From contig CM042142.1 of the NCBI GenBank assembly GCA_023376005.1, positions 54,996,229-55,060,228 on the forward strand: a stretch of DNA of 64,000 bases. The letters are read 5' to 3'. Every line of letters begins with the position of its first letter. Position 1 is the stretch's first letter. The translations under genes were made by a program, and so were the position numbers. This document shows, one piece after another, positions 51,401 through 60,771 of this stretch. The notes under the pieces were generated by a model. That model was not told where the DNA came from and did not search any database. It saw only the letters and a program-made list of their open reading frames with translations. The stretch is from Doryteuthis pealeii (taxonomy: Eukaryota; Mollusca; Cephalopoda; Myopsida; Loliginidae).

Positions 51401-51684
51401 GCTTGTATAGCAGTGATCATGGGGACCAGAGCTGTTTTTAGCCTTGTCCATGCATACAAGCACGGACCTCTTTTGTTAAACTCACCATGTGTTATATACT
51501 ATAAACGAGGGGATGTAGTTAAATACTGCTATCTCATTAGTCATGAGTGACAATAGATAGAGAAGCTATTTTTGCTGCTATTTGCTTGGTGGGTAATTAT
51601 TGTAGAGAAAAAAAGCATCTGTATATTTACTCAACACTTATTTTCTGTCTATTATGGCTTGGTGTGGTTGGTTTTAGCAAAGAA
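51401..51684. other. Spacer, nothing recognised
   Basis: No motif. The TTGGTTTTAGC stretch leads into a headless SINE-A. Confidence 0.35.
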
Positions 51685-51948
51685 AATAGACCCAGAGAGC
51701 CAAGTTCGATTCCTGGATGATGCTATTTGCATTTCACTTCTCACTAATACCCTTGGGAAAGGTATGAATCCATCTGCTCTCACCCATTTGTGGGTGAATT
51801 GTGGGGAAGACTAGGTTTGTTTTAGTCTTGGTTCGGCAGCTACTCTAGGAGAAGGAAAACTCTGAAAACCAATTTTACTTCACTTAAAAAAAATTGATCT
51901 TGTGTCACATCCTACTCATGGTGGAAGAGTCAGTTGAATACATATTTA
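51685..51948 (+). mobile_element. SINE-A, 1 of a row of three
   Basis: Box B CAAGTTCGATTCCTGG (the closest to the canonical GGTTCGATTCC in the window), body ACCCTTGGGAAAGGTATGAA, tail GATCTTGTGTCACATCC ending ATACATATTTAG. Box A is degraded. Confidence 0.8.
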
Positions 51949-52227
51949 GAAGGCACTAGTGGCATAATGGTTATCATCATAGGAAATGGACCTGGTGATC
52001 AGAGTTCGAATCCTGGATGAGGCTGTTTGCATTTCACAGAGCGCTAATACCCATGGGAAAGGTATGAATACAACTATTCTCCTCCCAGCTAAGGATAAAT
52101 AGTAGGAAAGACCTGGGTATAGCAACCAGTCTAGGAGAAGGAAAACTGAAAACCAGCTTTACTTAAGAAAAATTGACCCTGTGTCACATCATGCTCATGG
52201 TGGAGGGGTTGGTTACATACATATTTA
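51949..52227 (+). mobile_element. SINE-A, 2 of three, full length
   Basis: AGTGGCATAATGGTTATCAT (box A), GAGTTCGAATCCTGG (box B), ACCCATGGGAAAGGTATGAA, tail GACCCTGTGTCACATC and GGTTGGTTACATACATATTT. Directly joined to copies 1 and 3. Confidence 0.85.
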
Positions 52228-52895
52228 GAAGGCACTAGTGGCATAATGGTTATCATGCATAGGAAAGGGACCTGGTGATCTGAGTTCAAATCCTAGATAA
52301 GGCTGTTTGCATTCACTTCTCACTAATACCTTGAGAAAAGGGTAATTTTCACCTTTAGTTGATAAAATTCCTAGCATAAAATTGTGTGTGTGCATTATCT
52401 GAAATGAACTTAATTGATATTAAGAACACATTTTATGATATTTTTGTGTTAAAGCATGCAGTTGTATTGTTTTCGAAACGATTCTAAGATTTGTATATTT
52501 CACACAGACACATTCAAAATGGCTAACGTCTTGTTTCAAAGTGAAAGTCAGTTGGCTAAATTCCTAGCATAAAATTATCTGAAATGAACTTAATTGTTAT
52601 TAAGAACACATTTTATGATATGTTTTGTGTTAAAGCATGCAGTTGTATTGTTTTCGAAAAAGTTTCTAAGATTTGTTTATTTCGCACAGAGACTTTCAAA
52701 ATAGCTACCGGCTTAGTTCAAAGTGAAAGTCAAGGGAGGTTACTCTAATTGCCTTATTTGCTAGGAATTTTGACAACTAAAGGTGAAAATTACCGAGAAA
52801 AGCATATATCCAACTAACTCTAAGACTGGGTTATTTAGCTTTGGTAGGACAACCAGTCTAGGAGAAGAAAAGACTGAATTCAAAACATGAAAAGG
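52228..52895 (+). mobile_element. SINE-A, 3 of three, split by a MITE
   Basis: Left part 52228-52340 (AGTGGCATAATGGTTATCAT, GAGTTCAAATCCTAG, ACTAATACCTTGAGAAAAG). Right part 52795-52895 (GCATATATCCAACTAACTCT, AGGACAACCAGTCTAGGAGA). The split point is exactly in the middle of the family text. Confidence 0.8.
52341..52794. mobile_element. MITE with 8-bp target duplication, nested in SINE-A
   Basis: Terminal inverted repeats GGTAATTTTCACCTTTAG at 52341 and the reverse complement ending at 52794; arms about 33 bp. The 8-bp sequence GAGAAAAG flanks both ends (52333-52340 and 52795-52802). An interior block of 193 bp (from TTCCTAGCATAAAATT) occurs twice in tandem. An 8-bp duplication is typical of hAT and also of P- and Merlin-type elements; the termini do not settle it. 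No transposase. Confidence 0.85.
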
Positions 52896-53009
52896 GGGGG
52901 GGCTGAGGATCTGTGACAATGATACACCATTCATCTGTTAGCTTATCCAAAAATCATGGCTTGTTCTACACAAGTTTTCCCTACTACAAACAAATCATTT
53001 GTATAGCTG

Positions 53010-53240
53010 ATTGATTCTAATGGCATATCAACCTGTCTACTGTTATTTCAGGCCTAGAGGTTAGGGAATATAATATTTACATTTTATGAGTTTTTTTTTT
53101 AAGTTTTTGTTTCATATGCATAATTTTTAAACAGATCTATAACTGGCAATGAAGAGGTACTCTACACTCCCCAGAGCTCCGGAACTGGAGCCTCACCATC
53201 AGATGAGTTTAGTGTCATATCTAGGACACAAGTTTTCAGC
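53010..53240 (+). repeat. Rep-C copy, deleted inside
   Basis: GGCATATCAACCTGTCTACT, GTTATTTCAGGCCTAGAGGT, then GCAATGAAGAGGTACTCTAC, CTCCGGAACTGGAGCCTCAC and TCATATCTAGGACAC. Confidence 0.65.
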
Positions 53241-53420
53241 TTAGTTATTGGTCATCATTCATGCTGATGTGATAACATTCATATTCTTATTACATTTGGA
53301 TGTCAAGGAAAAGCCCAGAGCTTAGATGACTGGCAATGGGACTGCATTCAGAAAGTTCATGCTTTCTAAGACATATATAAGAACTTGGTTCAGGGTGCCT
53401 CACATAGCATAATGGTTAGT
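53241..53420. other. Spacer
   Basis: A box-A-like ACATAGCATAATGGTTAGTT at about 53402 may be a SINE-A head cut by the next element. Confidence 0.35.
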
Positions 53421-53656
53421 TAAAAAAAATCAGACCATATGACCTTTAGGCACCTCTTTTGCAATCTTGATTCATAAGGACATGTTTTTCCTTTACACCG
53501 TCAAAATCTGGTTGTTTATTAGGGGTTAGTTTTATAATTTAAAAAAAACTCTAAAAATCGTCTGTTAACAAACATCTGGATTTTGATGGTGTAAATAAAA
53601 AACATGTCCTTATGAATCGAAATCGCAAAAGGTGTTCATATGGTCCAAAAAATCTC
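53421..53656. mobile_element. Foldback MITE, arms about 85-90 bp
   Basis: Left arm GACCATATGACCTTTAGGCA, GATTCATAAGGACATGTTTT, ACACCGTCAAAATC; right arm the reverse complement (GATTTTGATGGTGTAAA, AAACATGTCCTTATGAATC, TTCATATGGTCC). It may have entered a SINE-A head. Confidence 0.75.
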
Positions 53657-54355
53657 ACATTATCGAAATTTGTAACATTTGGGGGGTGGGGTCAGTTAAA
53701 CAGAGTTTGTAATTTTTATCAAAGAGATTTTTTTTTCAAGTAAATCATTTAATCCAGTTTACTCTGTAAAAATGGTGTCTTCAGTTGTGTGCAATTTTCC
53801 CTTTAATAAGCAGTAGTTTTCAGATTCCCAGGTCATATACTTTCCTTTGTAATCCCAAATTTCCTCAATTGTTCCCTTATTTTGAATTATTTTTAAAAAA
53901 TCGTTTTCTCCATCACATTTTTACAATAGTTATTAATGAATTCATTTATAAAACCAAATTGTTTTATCAATTGAAGTCAAATGATAAAAAGAAATCCTAT
54001 TTCAGTGGTTCATAAAACTTCAATTTGGTTCAATAATGCCCAATTCTTACCGTGGTTAAAATTCCTCCTCTTAGACTTAAAAATCCTTAACTGGAAGCAA
54101 AAGGGCTTCCTGTCTTAGAATCATTGCTTAAAAGACTGAAAAGAGTTCTAGCACTTCATTATCTTGACATTTCAGGCTCTTAACAATTAATTTTTTTTTT
54201 TTTTTTGTGATAAAATTTTTGAAAATCCGACCAAAGAGGAGTATGTGTTTATCAAAGGATTTTTGTTTCCATAAATGCTATACACAGTGGTTAATAAAGA
54301 TTGAAATAATAATCCAAAATTCAATACATTATTCCTAAGCATCTATTCCAGATTA
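53657..54355. other. AT-rich spacer, nothing recognised
   Basis: Poly-T at 54190-54206. No assigned family. Confidence 0.4.
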
Positions 54356-54640
54356 TCTTATCTTAATGGAGATTCAGTGTCTGTCTGTAACTATATTACT
54401 ACTGACGTCACAATACCCTCAGAAATTGAGTAAGTTTATCAATGAGTATTGAATTTATAGTCAAAATCCTTAATACATAGAATTAATAGATGTCTCTATA
54501 AAAATCTGAGCTAGGTTTGCCTCAAAACAGTCCAGGATAATAGTGCGTTTAAGATCCATCAATGTGTCTTATATATCACTAAGAAATAAAGGTTTACATA
54601 ATATATGGTGTGGTTAATTTGCATACTGGTTTATGATAAT
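54356..54640 (+). mobile_element. Helitron-A, 5' part only
   Basis: TC start after A (TCTTATCTTAATGGAGATTC) and body text matching the 34.36-kb copy up to GTGTGGTTAATTTGCATACT, then a switch to LINE sequence. Confidence 0.7.
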
Positions 54641-54644
54641 AATC

Positions 54645-54885
54645 AACCTCCAGAAGGTGTCCACAAGAAAACTTCACTTAGGAGTCGTCCTTGCTTCTCC
54701 AACAGTGTCCAGCATGTCTTCTTTGTCTTACTTAGATGATTTGTGTGATAGGATGCAAGTGGCCATACAGATGCTTTTTTGTGGGGTGCTGGTTTCAAGA
54801 TTTGTTCAAGATAGCTTGCAGCTTTGTGTAGCTCCCATCTATCTTTTCCTCTAAGCATATTGTTTGAGTCCAAGTGGTGCACATT
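54645..54885 (-). pseudogene. RTE-like LINE C-terminal fragment
   Basis: Minus frame: MHHLDSNNMLRGKDRWELHK, KPAPHKKASVWPLASYHTNH and KKTCWTLLEKQGRLLSEVFL match 'DGNYTRMLRAVLNKSWKQHPTK', the 'GH' segment and 'SKDELISDVLLWTP'. Decayed but collinear for about 79 codons. Confidence 0.8.
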
Positions 54886-55447
54886 TCAATTTTTGATCTT
54901 ATCTATAATGTTCACTGTATTTTGAAATGTTTTGAATTAACTCATAGCTTAATATTAAAATAAATAAAAATAATTTTTTTTCCACCCTTTTCCATTGAAT
55001 TCAGCTTCATGAAGAACTTCTTTAAAGCAATGATATAGATTGTAGATTCTAACACCGCAAAATAAAATTTGGTGCATAGAAAAGTAGTACTAAACTGAAA
55101 ACAAATTTCATTTTGATCCAAGATCAGAGAGTTGGTGTCCGACAGCAAGTTCAAATGTAAACTGAATCCACTTGAGCTGATGGTATGGGATTAATCTGTA
55201 ATTATTGTACTGACCATTCTTAGGTCTCGTAGACATAAAAACTGCTGTTGATTTAATAAGCAACAAGCTAACAGTGCAATAAAAAATGTATTTACATTGT
55301 CATCACCTAATTTGGGTGAGATAAATGATGAGAATAGAGAAAGATTCCACAAAGATATTTCAGTGAAGAAAGGAGTTTCAGATTAAATACGATGAATGAT
55401 TACTGCTAAAGTTGGAAACCAGCACTTTCCAGAAGAGCAAGAGTAAA
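54886..55447. other. AT-rich spacer, nothing recognised
   Basis: No coding signal or repeat family noticed. Confidence 0.35.
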
Positions 55448-55830
55448 TGTCTCAACTCAGTCGGTAGAGCATTTGCTATGCAAACATAAGGTTCCTGGTT
55501 CGATATTGGCCCTTGCCAATTCAGCGTATGAGTAGCACAGGGATCTGTGCGGTAAACTGAGGAGTTGATGGTAGGTATAGCACTCCACCTCAGATAAATC
55601 AATCCCCTTGGTCTAGTGCTAGTGAAAAAGGGATAGACTCCCTTGCTGCCTGTCTGATACCAACATTAGGCCACCCTGACGACTTACTTATATTGAGAGA
55701 ACTTATTCTATTATTTGGTCTAGTGCTAGTGAAAAGGGGATAGATTCCTTGCTGTCTGGCTGATACCTACATTAGGACACCCAGATGACTTACTTATATT
55801 GAGAGAACATATTCTATTACTTAATAAGAG
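55448..55830 (+). mobile_element. SINE-B with duplicated tail
   Basis: ACTCAGTCGGTAGAGCATTT (box A), CCTGGTTCGATATTGG (box B), then the body to GATACCAACATTAGGCCACC. The last 105 bp (TGGTCTAGTGCTAGTGAAAA through GAGAGAAC(A/T)TATTCTATTA) is repeated at about 55717-55822. Confidence 0.8.
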
Positions 55831-55869
55831 GCTTCTTTTTTCTTATCAAAATTAATGTAATATCTTTTA

Positions 55870-55978
55870 CATATGGTTACATAACATTAAGTATTCCTAT
55901 CAAATACAAACAATTTTCAAAAATCTATTTTGCCCATAGATGGTACCCTAACAAGTACTATCAATCTGGGTCAGAATG
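55870..55978 (+). repeat. Rep-C part, left of the 5S-SINE insertion
   Basis: CATAGATGGTACCCTAACAA, GTACTATCAATCTGGGTCAG. It continues after the insertion at 56.19 kb. Confidence 0.65.
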
Positions 55979-56191
55979 TTTAGTTGTTAGTTGTTTTATT
56001 TTACAGCATATAAACCCTTTTCAGGTCATTTAATGCGGAATCAAGTCATTTTCATAAACAAAGGACTCCGGTTGCTTACATTACCTGCTGTTATTTACAG
56101 GATCACCCAATTAGATATTGAACAAACTCATCTCTGCTTAACTTCGGTGATCTAGCGAGAACCGTCGCTTTAAGTGTGACTTGACCATAAT
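55979..56191 (-). mobile_element. 5S-rRNA-derived SINE, copy 2, with target duplication
   Basis: On minus: TATGGTCAAGTCACACTTAA, CTAGATCACCGAAGTTAAGC and CAATATCTAATTGGGTGATC correspond to 5S rRNA with its type 1 internal promoter (box A AAGTTAAGCAG; box C region TCTAATTGGGTGATC, diverged). It is followed by the body with GCATTAAATGACCTGAAAAG and a short AACTAAC tail. TGGGTCAGAATG (55967-55978) and TGGGTCAGAGTG (56192-56203) flank it: a 12-bp target duplication with one change, inside Rep-C. 213 bp. Confidence 0.8.
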
Positions 56192-56326
56192 TGGGTCAGA
56201 GTGGATCTGGGAGTAATGGTAATGAAGGAATACACTCCCACTCTTCAGAGCCCCAGAATTGGAGCCTCACCACCAGATGCAGTTTAGTGTCATACCCAGG
56301 ACATCCCTATGGCATGTAAAGTAACA
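56192..56326 (+). repeat. Rep-C part, right of the 5S-SINE
   Basis: AGTGGATCTGGGAGTAATGG, AGCCCCAGAATTGGAGCCTC, GCAGTTTAGTGTCATACCCA. A Helitron end follows. Confidence 0.7.
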
Positions 56327-56631
56327 TCTAAATATATATAAAGGGCAGTTGGTGTGTATGTATGTATGTATGTATGAAACTATGAAAATAAAAAAAATGA
56401 CAAAGTAAATATATATATACATTAAATATCACTTGTTCTTGCTTTTTGTGCAAAAATTATGACGATTTGATTTATATTTGAAGATATTTAAAAATTAAAA
56501 TATACATGGAAATAGCATTTAAATTCTACTTACAAATGTCCAGCATTTGTAAATCTCAAAAGTAAACAAATCCATTGAACAGGGTTGTTCCCCTACTCTC
56601 TACCCAGGTGATGCTGGATAGCCACTTCTAG
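56327..56631 (+). mobile_element. Helitron-like element, family C, copy 2
   Basis: TC at 56327 after A, then a start region with (TATG)n. 3' region CTACCCAGGTGATGCTGGAT, AGCCACTT, CTAG (56628-56631), then T. The body matches 8.2 kb in reverse (CTTGCTTTTTGTGCAAAAAT). 305 bp, no coding. The hairpin is weaker than in copy 1. Confidence 0.55.
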
Positions 56632-57027
56632 TTGTAGATATATCATTTGAATGTGTATAACTTAAAAATGCGATGTGATGGCCAAATTCTGACTTGAGAT
56701 ATATTTCTTGTAGAAATTGGCTTTAACTATCAATCCACTCATGAAAATCAGTTTTAATACAAGCAAGAGAACAATTTCCAAAATCAAATAGAGAGAGAGA
56801 GAGAGAAAAGAAAAAAAAAGAACCATTAAAATAAGGTGAAATCACATCAGATAGAATGGAAAATACAAAATTTGTTCAATGTTAAAATTAAACAAAGCAG
56901 TTAAAATCAAGTAGTTCTTTCATCAGTGAAAATTGCTGGGGTTTTAGCAAGATTGTTAAGATCACACGTTAATACTGATTTGAGGTTGGTTCTTCTTTTT
57001 TATTTTGTCTTTTCCTTTTTCTTTCTA

Positions 57028-57059
<32 letters not shown>

Positions 57060-57369
57060 GAGATTGAAAAATCTCTAAAAGTCTACAAGAAACTTTTTCA
57101 TTCAATGGATTTTTTCCCCTGAAGGTTCTCAGGTTTCTTGTGTTTTAGCAATTTTCTACCTCAACACTTTCCTAAAGTTAAAACTTCTGTCTACTCATGT
57201 ACACACACACACACATTATATATAAGTAACAATCCTTACATGTGTATTGAAAGGGAACTGATATACAACAATGGTTAGTATGTTAGTCTTAAAGACTATT
57301 TCTAGTAGAGAGAGTTTGATTTTCACTGAGTACTATAAGATTTGCAACCTAATATGCATATATATATAT
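56632..57369. other. AT-rich spacer
   Basis: (GA)n at 56788-56807, poly-T at 57029-57055, (CA)n near 57201-57214. A tRNA-like piece at about 57265-57330 (ACAATGGTTAGTATGTTAGT ... GAGTTTGATTTTC) may be a SINE head. Confidence 0.4.
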
Positions 57370-58477
57370 ATATATATAAGTAAAGAAATAACAAAAGACT
57401 TAGAGATTTTGTTTTATAGTCTATTTCAGGGAGCTTAGACGAAGTGTTAAACTCTTGTGACTCATTAGATGCAAATGAAAAAAAAAAAAGAGCATTAAGA
57501 GCACACATTGAGCTCTCAAACTGCGACAGGTTTTTAAAAAAACTCTTGTGTCGTAAGGAAGGTTTCTTCTCTGGACTTTTGGATTATATATATATATATA
57601 CTAGCAAATATATGCACTCTCTGGGTGCAAGTATTTAAGTTTTAATGTAATAAAATATTGTATTAAATTAGAAAGGCTAATGAAACTAAATAAGAATACA
57701 GATAAAAATATTTGAAACAGAGAGAGTATAATAAAAGATTTGAAACAGAGGGAGTATAATACAAAATGGAACAACTGAAACTTACTCTTCCATCACTCTC
57801 GTCTTTCATTGTTATTTTTTCTAATTTAAGTATTTAGTTATAAGAGGAAGTAAAGAATAAAATGACAGTTATTTTATCTTGTTAACGGATTTCATTTAAG
57901 ATTCATTGAAGAGATTTTTGCTTATATTCATTAAAATAAAACCAAACAGTTAGAAATCAATAATACTAAGCACATATTTATTAAATTCGATTTTTTAATA
58001 TTAATATGCAAATTAGCCTTCCCGTTCACACTGTAAACCGCTATTTTGTTTTATATATAAATATAATTGCATGTTGTCAGTATGTAGACATAGTTAACAG
58101 TATTAATAATGTAAGACAATTTTATTAATAATTGAGGTTTAGATAAAAATAAAATTATGGAGAATGTGATGTCAATAACTAAGAGAATTGTGACTTGAGT
58201 AGGAATATAGTTTCGGTTACAGACAGAAAAACACACAATCTCCATTATAATAAGATATATAATCCAAAAGTCCACAGAAGAAATCTTCCTTACGACATAG
58301 GAGTTTTTTTAAACAACCTGTCGCAGTTTGAGAGCTCAATGTGTGCTCTTATTGTTAGAGTCACAGAGCAAATTTATAAGTAAAGAAATAACAAGACTTA
58401 GAGATTTTGCATTAGAGCCTATTTCGGGGAGTTAGACAAAGTGTCTAATTCTCCCAGCACATCAGATGCGAAACTTA

Positions 58478-58490
<13 letters not shown>
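57370..58490. mobile_element. Composite palindromic element split by a Helitron
   Basis: Left half 57370-57600, right half 58256-58490. The halves meet as a palindrome: GGTTTCTTCTCTGGACTTTT, GGATTATATATA | TATATAATCC, AAAAGTCCACAGAAGAAATC. Farther out, CTCAAACTGCGACAGG pairs with CCTGTCGCAGTTTGAG. A second block, AGTAAAGAAATAACAA..GACTTAGAGATTTTG, occurs at both ends in direct order. Confidence 0.75.
57601..58255 (-). mobile_element. Helitron-A at a palindrome centre
   Basis: Minus: TC start at 58255 (TCTTATTATAATGGAGATTG) after A; end CTAG at 57601-57604 followed by T; hairpin remnant ACTTGCACCCAGAGAGTGCA. 655 bp, nearest to the 50.49-kb copy. Inserted in the TA centre of the surrounding foldback element. 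Confidence 0.85.
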
Positions 58491-58509
<19 letters not shown>

Positions 58510-58894
58510 CATAGGCACACACACACAAGTAGGGCTGGGAGGAAAATTTCTTCATATATGAGAATATTAATATTAATTAATATTAAGAAATTTTAATAAA
58601 ACTAAACTTTATTCATATTTTTGGATGTGTATTTTTATACACCAAAGAAAATTAAAAAATCTTCACTCATGCAGGAAAAGGGGGAAAAAATCGAAGTGGG
58701 GCTGGAACCAAAATATGCAGTTGAAATGTCTTTATAATAAAAAACAGTTTCTTACTTATTTAATGATTACTAAGAATTTTATTAAAATTCAATGATCAGT
58801 TCATTTCAGGTAGATTTATTTTTAAATTGTAAGAAGATTTCTATGTAAGTAAAAAGTTTAAAGTAAAGAGAAAAATTAGAGCTTCAATGCAGTA
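58491..58894. other. AT-rich spacer
   Basis: Short (TA)n and (GA)n runs at about 58480-58510. Nothing else recognised. Confidence 0.4.
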
Positions 58895-58972
58895 GAGTTT
58901 GGTATTAAATAATACCTAATAATATCTGTTTTGTTTATATAATATTCCATTAAAAACGTACACTACTTATGG
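58895..58972 (+). mobile_element. Half of the 29.08-kb foldback MITE
   Basis: GTAGAGTTTGGTATTAAATA, ATACCTAATAATATCTGTTT and ATATTCCATTAAAAACG match one arm of that element. The second arm is absent. Confidence 0.55.
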
Positions 58973-58974
58973 GC

Positions 58975-59160
58975 AACATATGTCTGTATTGGTAATAGGG
59001 TGGGGACAATCATATAGGTGCTAGGGCTTGATGTGACCTGATGATTGATCAGAGGGGGCCTCTCCAACCACCCATCTAGCCTAAGTAAGAGCCAAAGTGG
59101 GGTGTTGTATGTCAGACTGCTAAGCCTCATGGGTTGCTACCCACATGACTAAACCTTTTG
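58975..59160 (+). repeat. Rep-C 3' part
   Basis: ATCATATAGGTGCTAGGGCT, TGATGTGACCTGATGATTG, CACCCATCTAGCCTAAGTAA and GTTGTATGTCAGACTGCTAA. Confidence 0.65.
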
Positions 59161-59184
59161 TTAAAAAAAATTTTTTAAAGTTAT

Positions 59185-59415
59185 TGTTGTGAGATTTTTA
59201 AGGGGTCAAATAAGAACAAAACAATGGGTAACAAATGTAGGAAAATGTATTAACAGAAAATAGACAAATACAATACAGATAAGTGGAAATTACGTCCGAC
59301 AAATAGAGTTATTGGCTTACTCGCATTGGCTTACTGCCAAGCCACAATTATCCCTGTTACTTATAGTAACCCATCGGTGCATTCCATTGGTCAATAGGGT
59401 ATATCACCTATAACA
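59185..59415 (+). mobile_element. Solo LTR, family LTR-B, copy 2
   Basis: TGTTGTGAG start, TATAACA end, 231 bp. Exact 5-bp target duplication GTTAT (59180-59184, 59416-59420). Shared with copy 1: TTTTTAAGGGGTCAAATAAG, TACTCGCATTGGCTTACT, ATAGGGTATATCACCTAT. It is 20 bp longer than copy 1, mainly around GAAAATAGACAAATACAATA and the GCCACAATTATC stretch. Confidence 0.85.
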
Positions 59416-59509
59416 GTTATCAATTTTTAAAAACTACTTAATTATTTCATAAAACAATCAATGTTTAAAATGAGCTACATTGATTGAATCTAACAGAATG
59501 TCAACTAAA

Positions 59510-59710
59510 AAATAGGATTATTCTATAACTTCTTCTGTTCTCTGGCAAGGTCCAGGTATTTGTCCATTTTTTCGTTTTCCTTCATCTGCACCCTGTGATC
59601 TGCTGAAACTGCAAAATCCACCAGTTGACAAGTTCTTTCTTTTTTGTTTATCAACACTAAGCTGTGATAAGGTGATCCGTTTTTATCTCAAAGTCCCAGA
59701 TAATTTTTTG
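59510..59710 (-). pseudogene. LINE endonuclease-domain fragment
   Basis: Minus reading gives 'TCQLVDFAVSADHRVQMKEN', then 'KMDKYLDLARE..' and the 'LWDFEIKTDHLITA' side, the region seen at 32.35 and 61.06 kb. Cut short at both ends and shifted in frame. Confidence 0.7.
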
Positions 59711-60164
59711 TGTAGTTGTTTCTTAAGAGATTTTTTTTATATAAACAATTGTCCAGCATTGTTCTATGTCTAAAGGTTTGGAAATCATGTCCATTATATA
59801 TTTACATTTTTTTGTATAGTTGTGAGTTGGGTGAGTCTCACTGGGTGCTCTATATATGAAACTTTAGTAAATATTTGCTTCTTAAGAGCTTTTTGCACAC
59901 TTTTATATGATATCAAGTATTCCTATCTAATACAAATAATTTGCACATATTTCTATTGTTTCAAGTATTCTTTTATAATACTAATAAGTATATGCTTTCA
60001 AGTAATTATTTCTATTTAATAATAGTCATTTGTTGCACACAGTTTCAAATAATTAATAATAATCCTTACTAAACAATTATAGCTCCAAGTAATTATTCCT
60101 AATACAATTAATTTACAGTTAGATGGCATCAAGTATTCTTATTGAATATGAATAATTTTTAAGC
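59711..60164. other. AT-rich spacer with scattered array units
   Basis: Pieces of the 49.39-kb repeat (ATATGATATCAAGTATTCCT, TTTCAAGTATTCTT) recur near 59.91-60.15 kb. No coding. Confidence 0.4.
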
Positions 60165-60320
60165 ATACATATTTCACCTGGGAACAGACACTAACACTTG
60201 GAGAGTGGACATGGGAGTAATGGCAATGAAGGGGTACCATTAGATTCCATTTAGTATCATACTCAGGACACCCTTTTTTAGGAGGGGATACAGTTAGTAT
60301 ATTCTAAGTCCCTTTAAGAG
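60165..60320 (+). repeat. Rep-C, shortened
   Basis: GTGGACATGGGAGTAATGGC, AATGAAGGGGTACCATTAGA and GATACAGTTAGTATATTCTA. Confidence 0.6.
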
Positions 60321-60344
60321 GGCAAGGCCATCCATTAAGTTATA

Positions 60345-60450
60345 TATGAGAGTCTTATAATTTGCTTAAAGGATTGTGTATATATGAGTTTGGTGGATGG
60401 TTTTGAAGGCTATCACAATGCAGAAGTAAAGAAAAATGAGGTAACTAAAT
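60345..60450 (+). repeat. Dispersed repeat P, copy 2
   Basis: CTTATAATTTGCTTAAAGGA and GAAGGCTATCACAATGCAGA match 35.92-36.02 kb. Confidence 0.6.
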
Positions 60451-60660
60451 TCCAACACACACGGACGCATCAGACACATACATAACACACCTCCACACCC
60501 ATAGACCAACAACAAATCACAGATAATAAGAACAATTATGATTGGCACCCACAGCTTTAAATTCAATAAGGGCATAGACTCCCAAACCAGCAAACACACA
60601 CAGATAAATAAAGAAATGAGCCAACAAAATGAGACAAATGACTCCATAAACTAAACAAAA
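60451..60660. other. A/C-rich stretch with hydrophobic minus frames
   Basis: The plus strand is rich in A and C (AACACAC, AACAAA). As a result the minus frames at 60366-60647 (93 codons) and 60517-60765 (82 codons) are rich in Leu, Val, Ile, Cys and Phe and look membrane-like. No known family recognised. I treat them as composition effects. Confidence 0.35.
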
Positions 60661-60771
60661 TAAAATGAATACAGAATAAAAGAAATGAATAGGGCCTACC
60701 CAACCCCCAAAGGATGGGTCAAGACAGTGCCCCCAACCACCACAAAGAGGTGACATGAAGTACATAAACCT

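Noticed and set aside
60366..60765. Small membrane proteins (minus frames of 93 and 82 codons)
   Set aside because: Hydrophobic residues follow from A/C-rich plus-strand text. No family recognised, and the second frame runs into the minisatellite unit.
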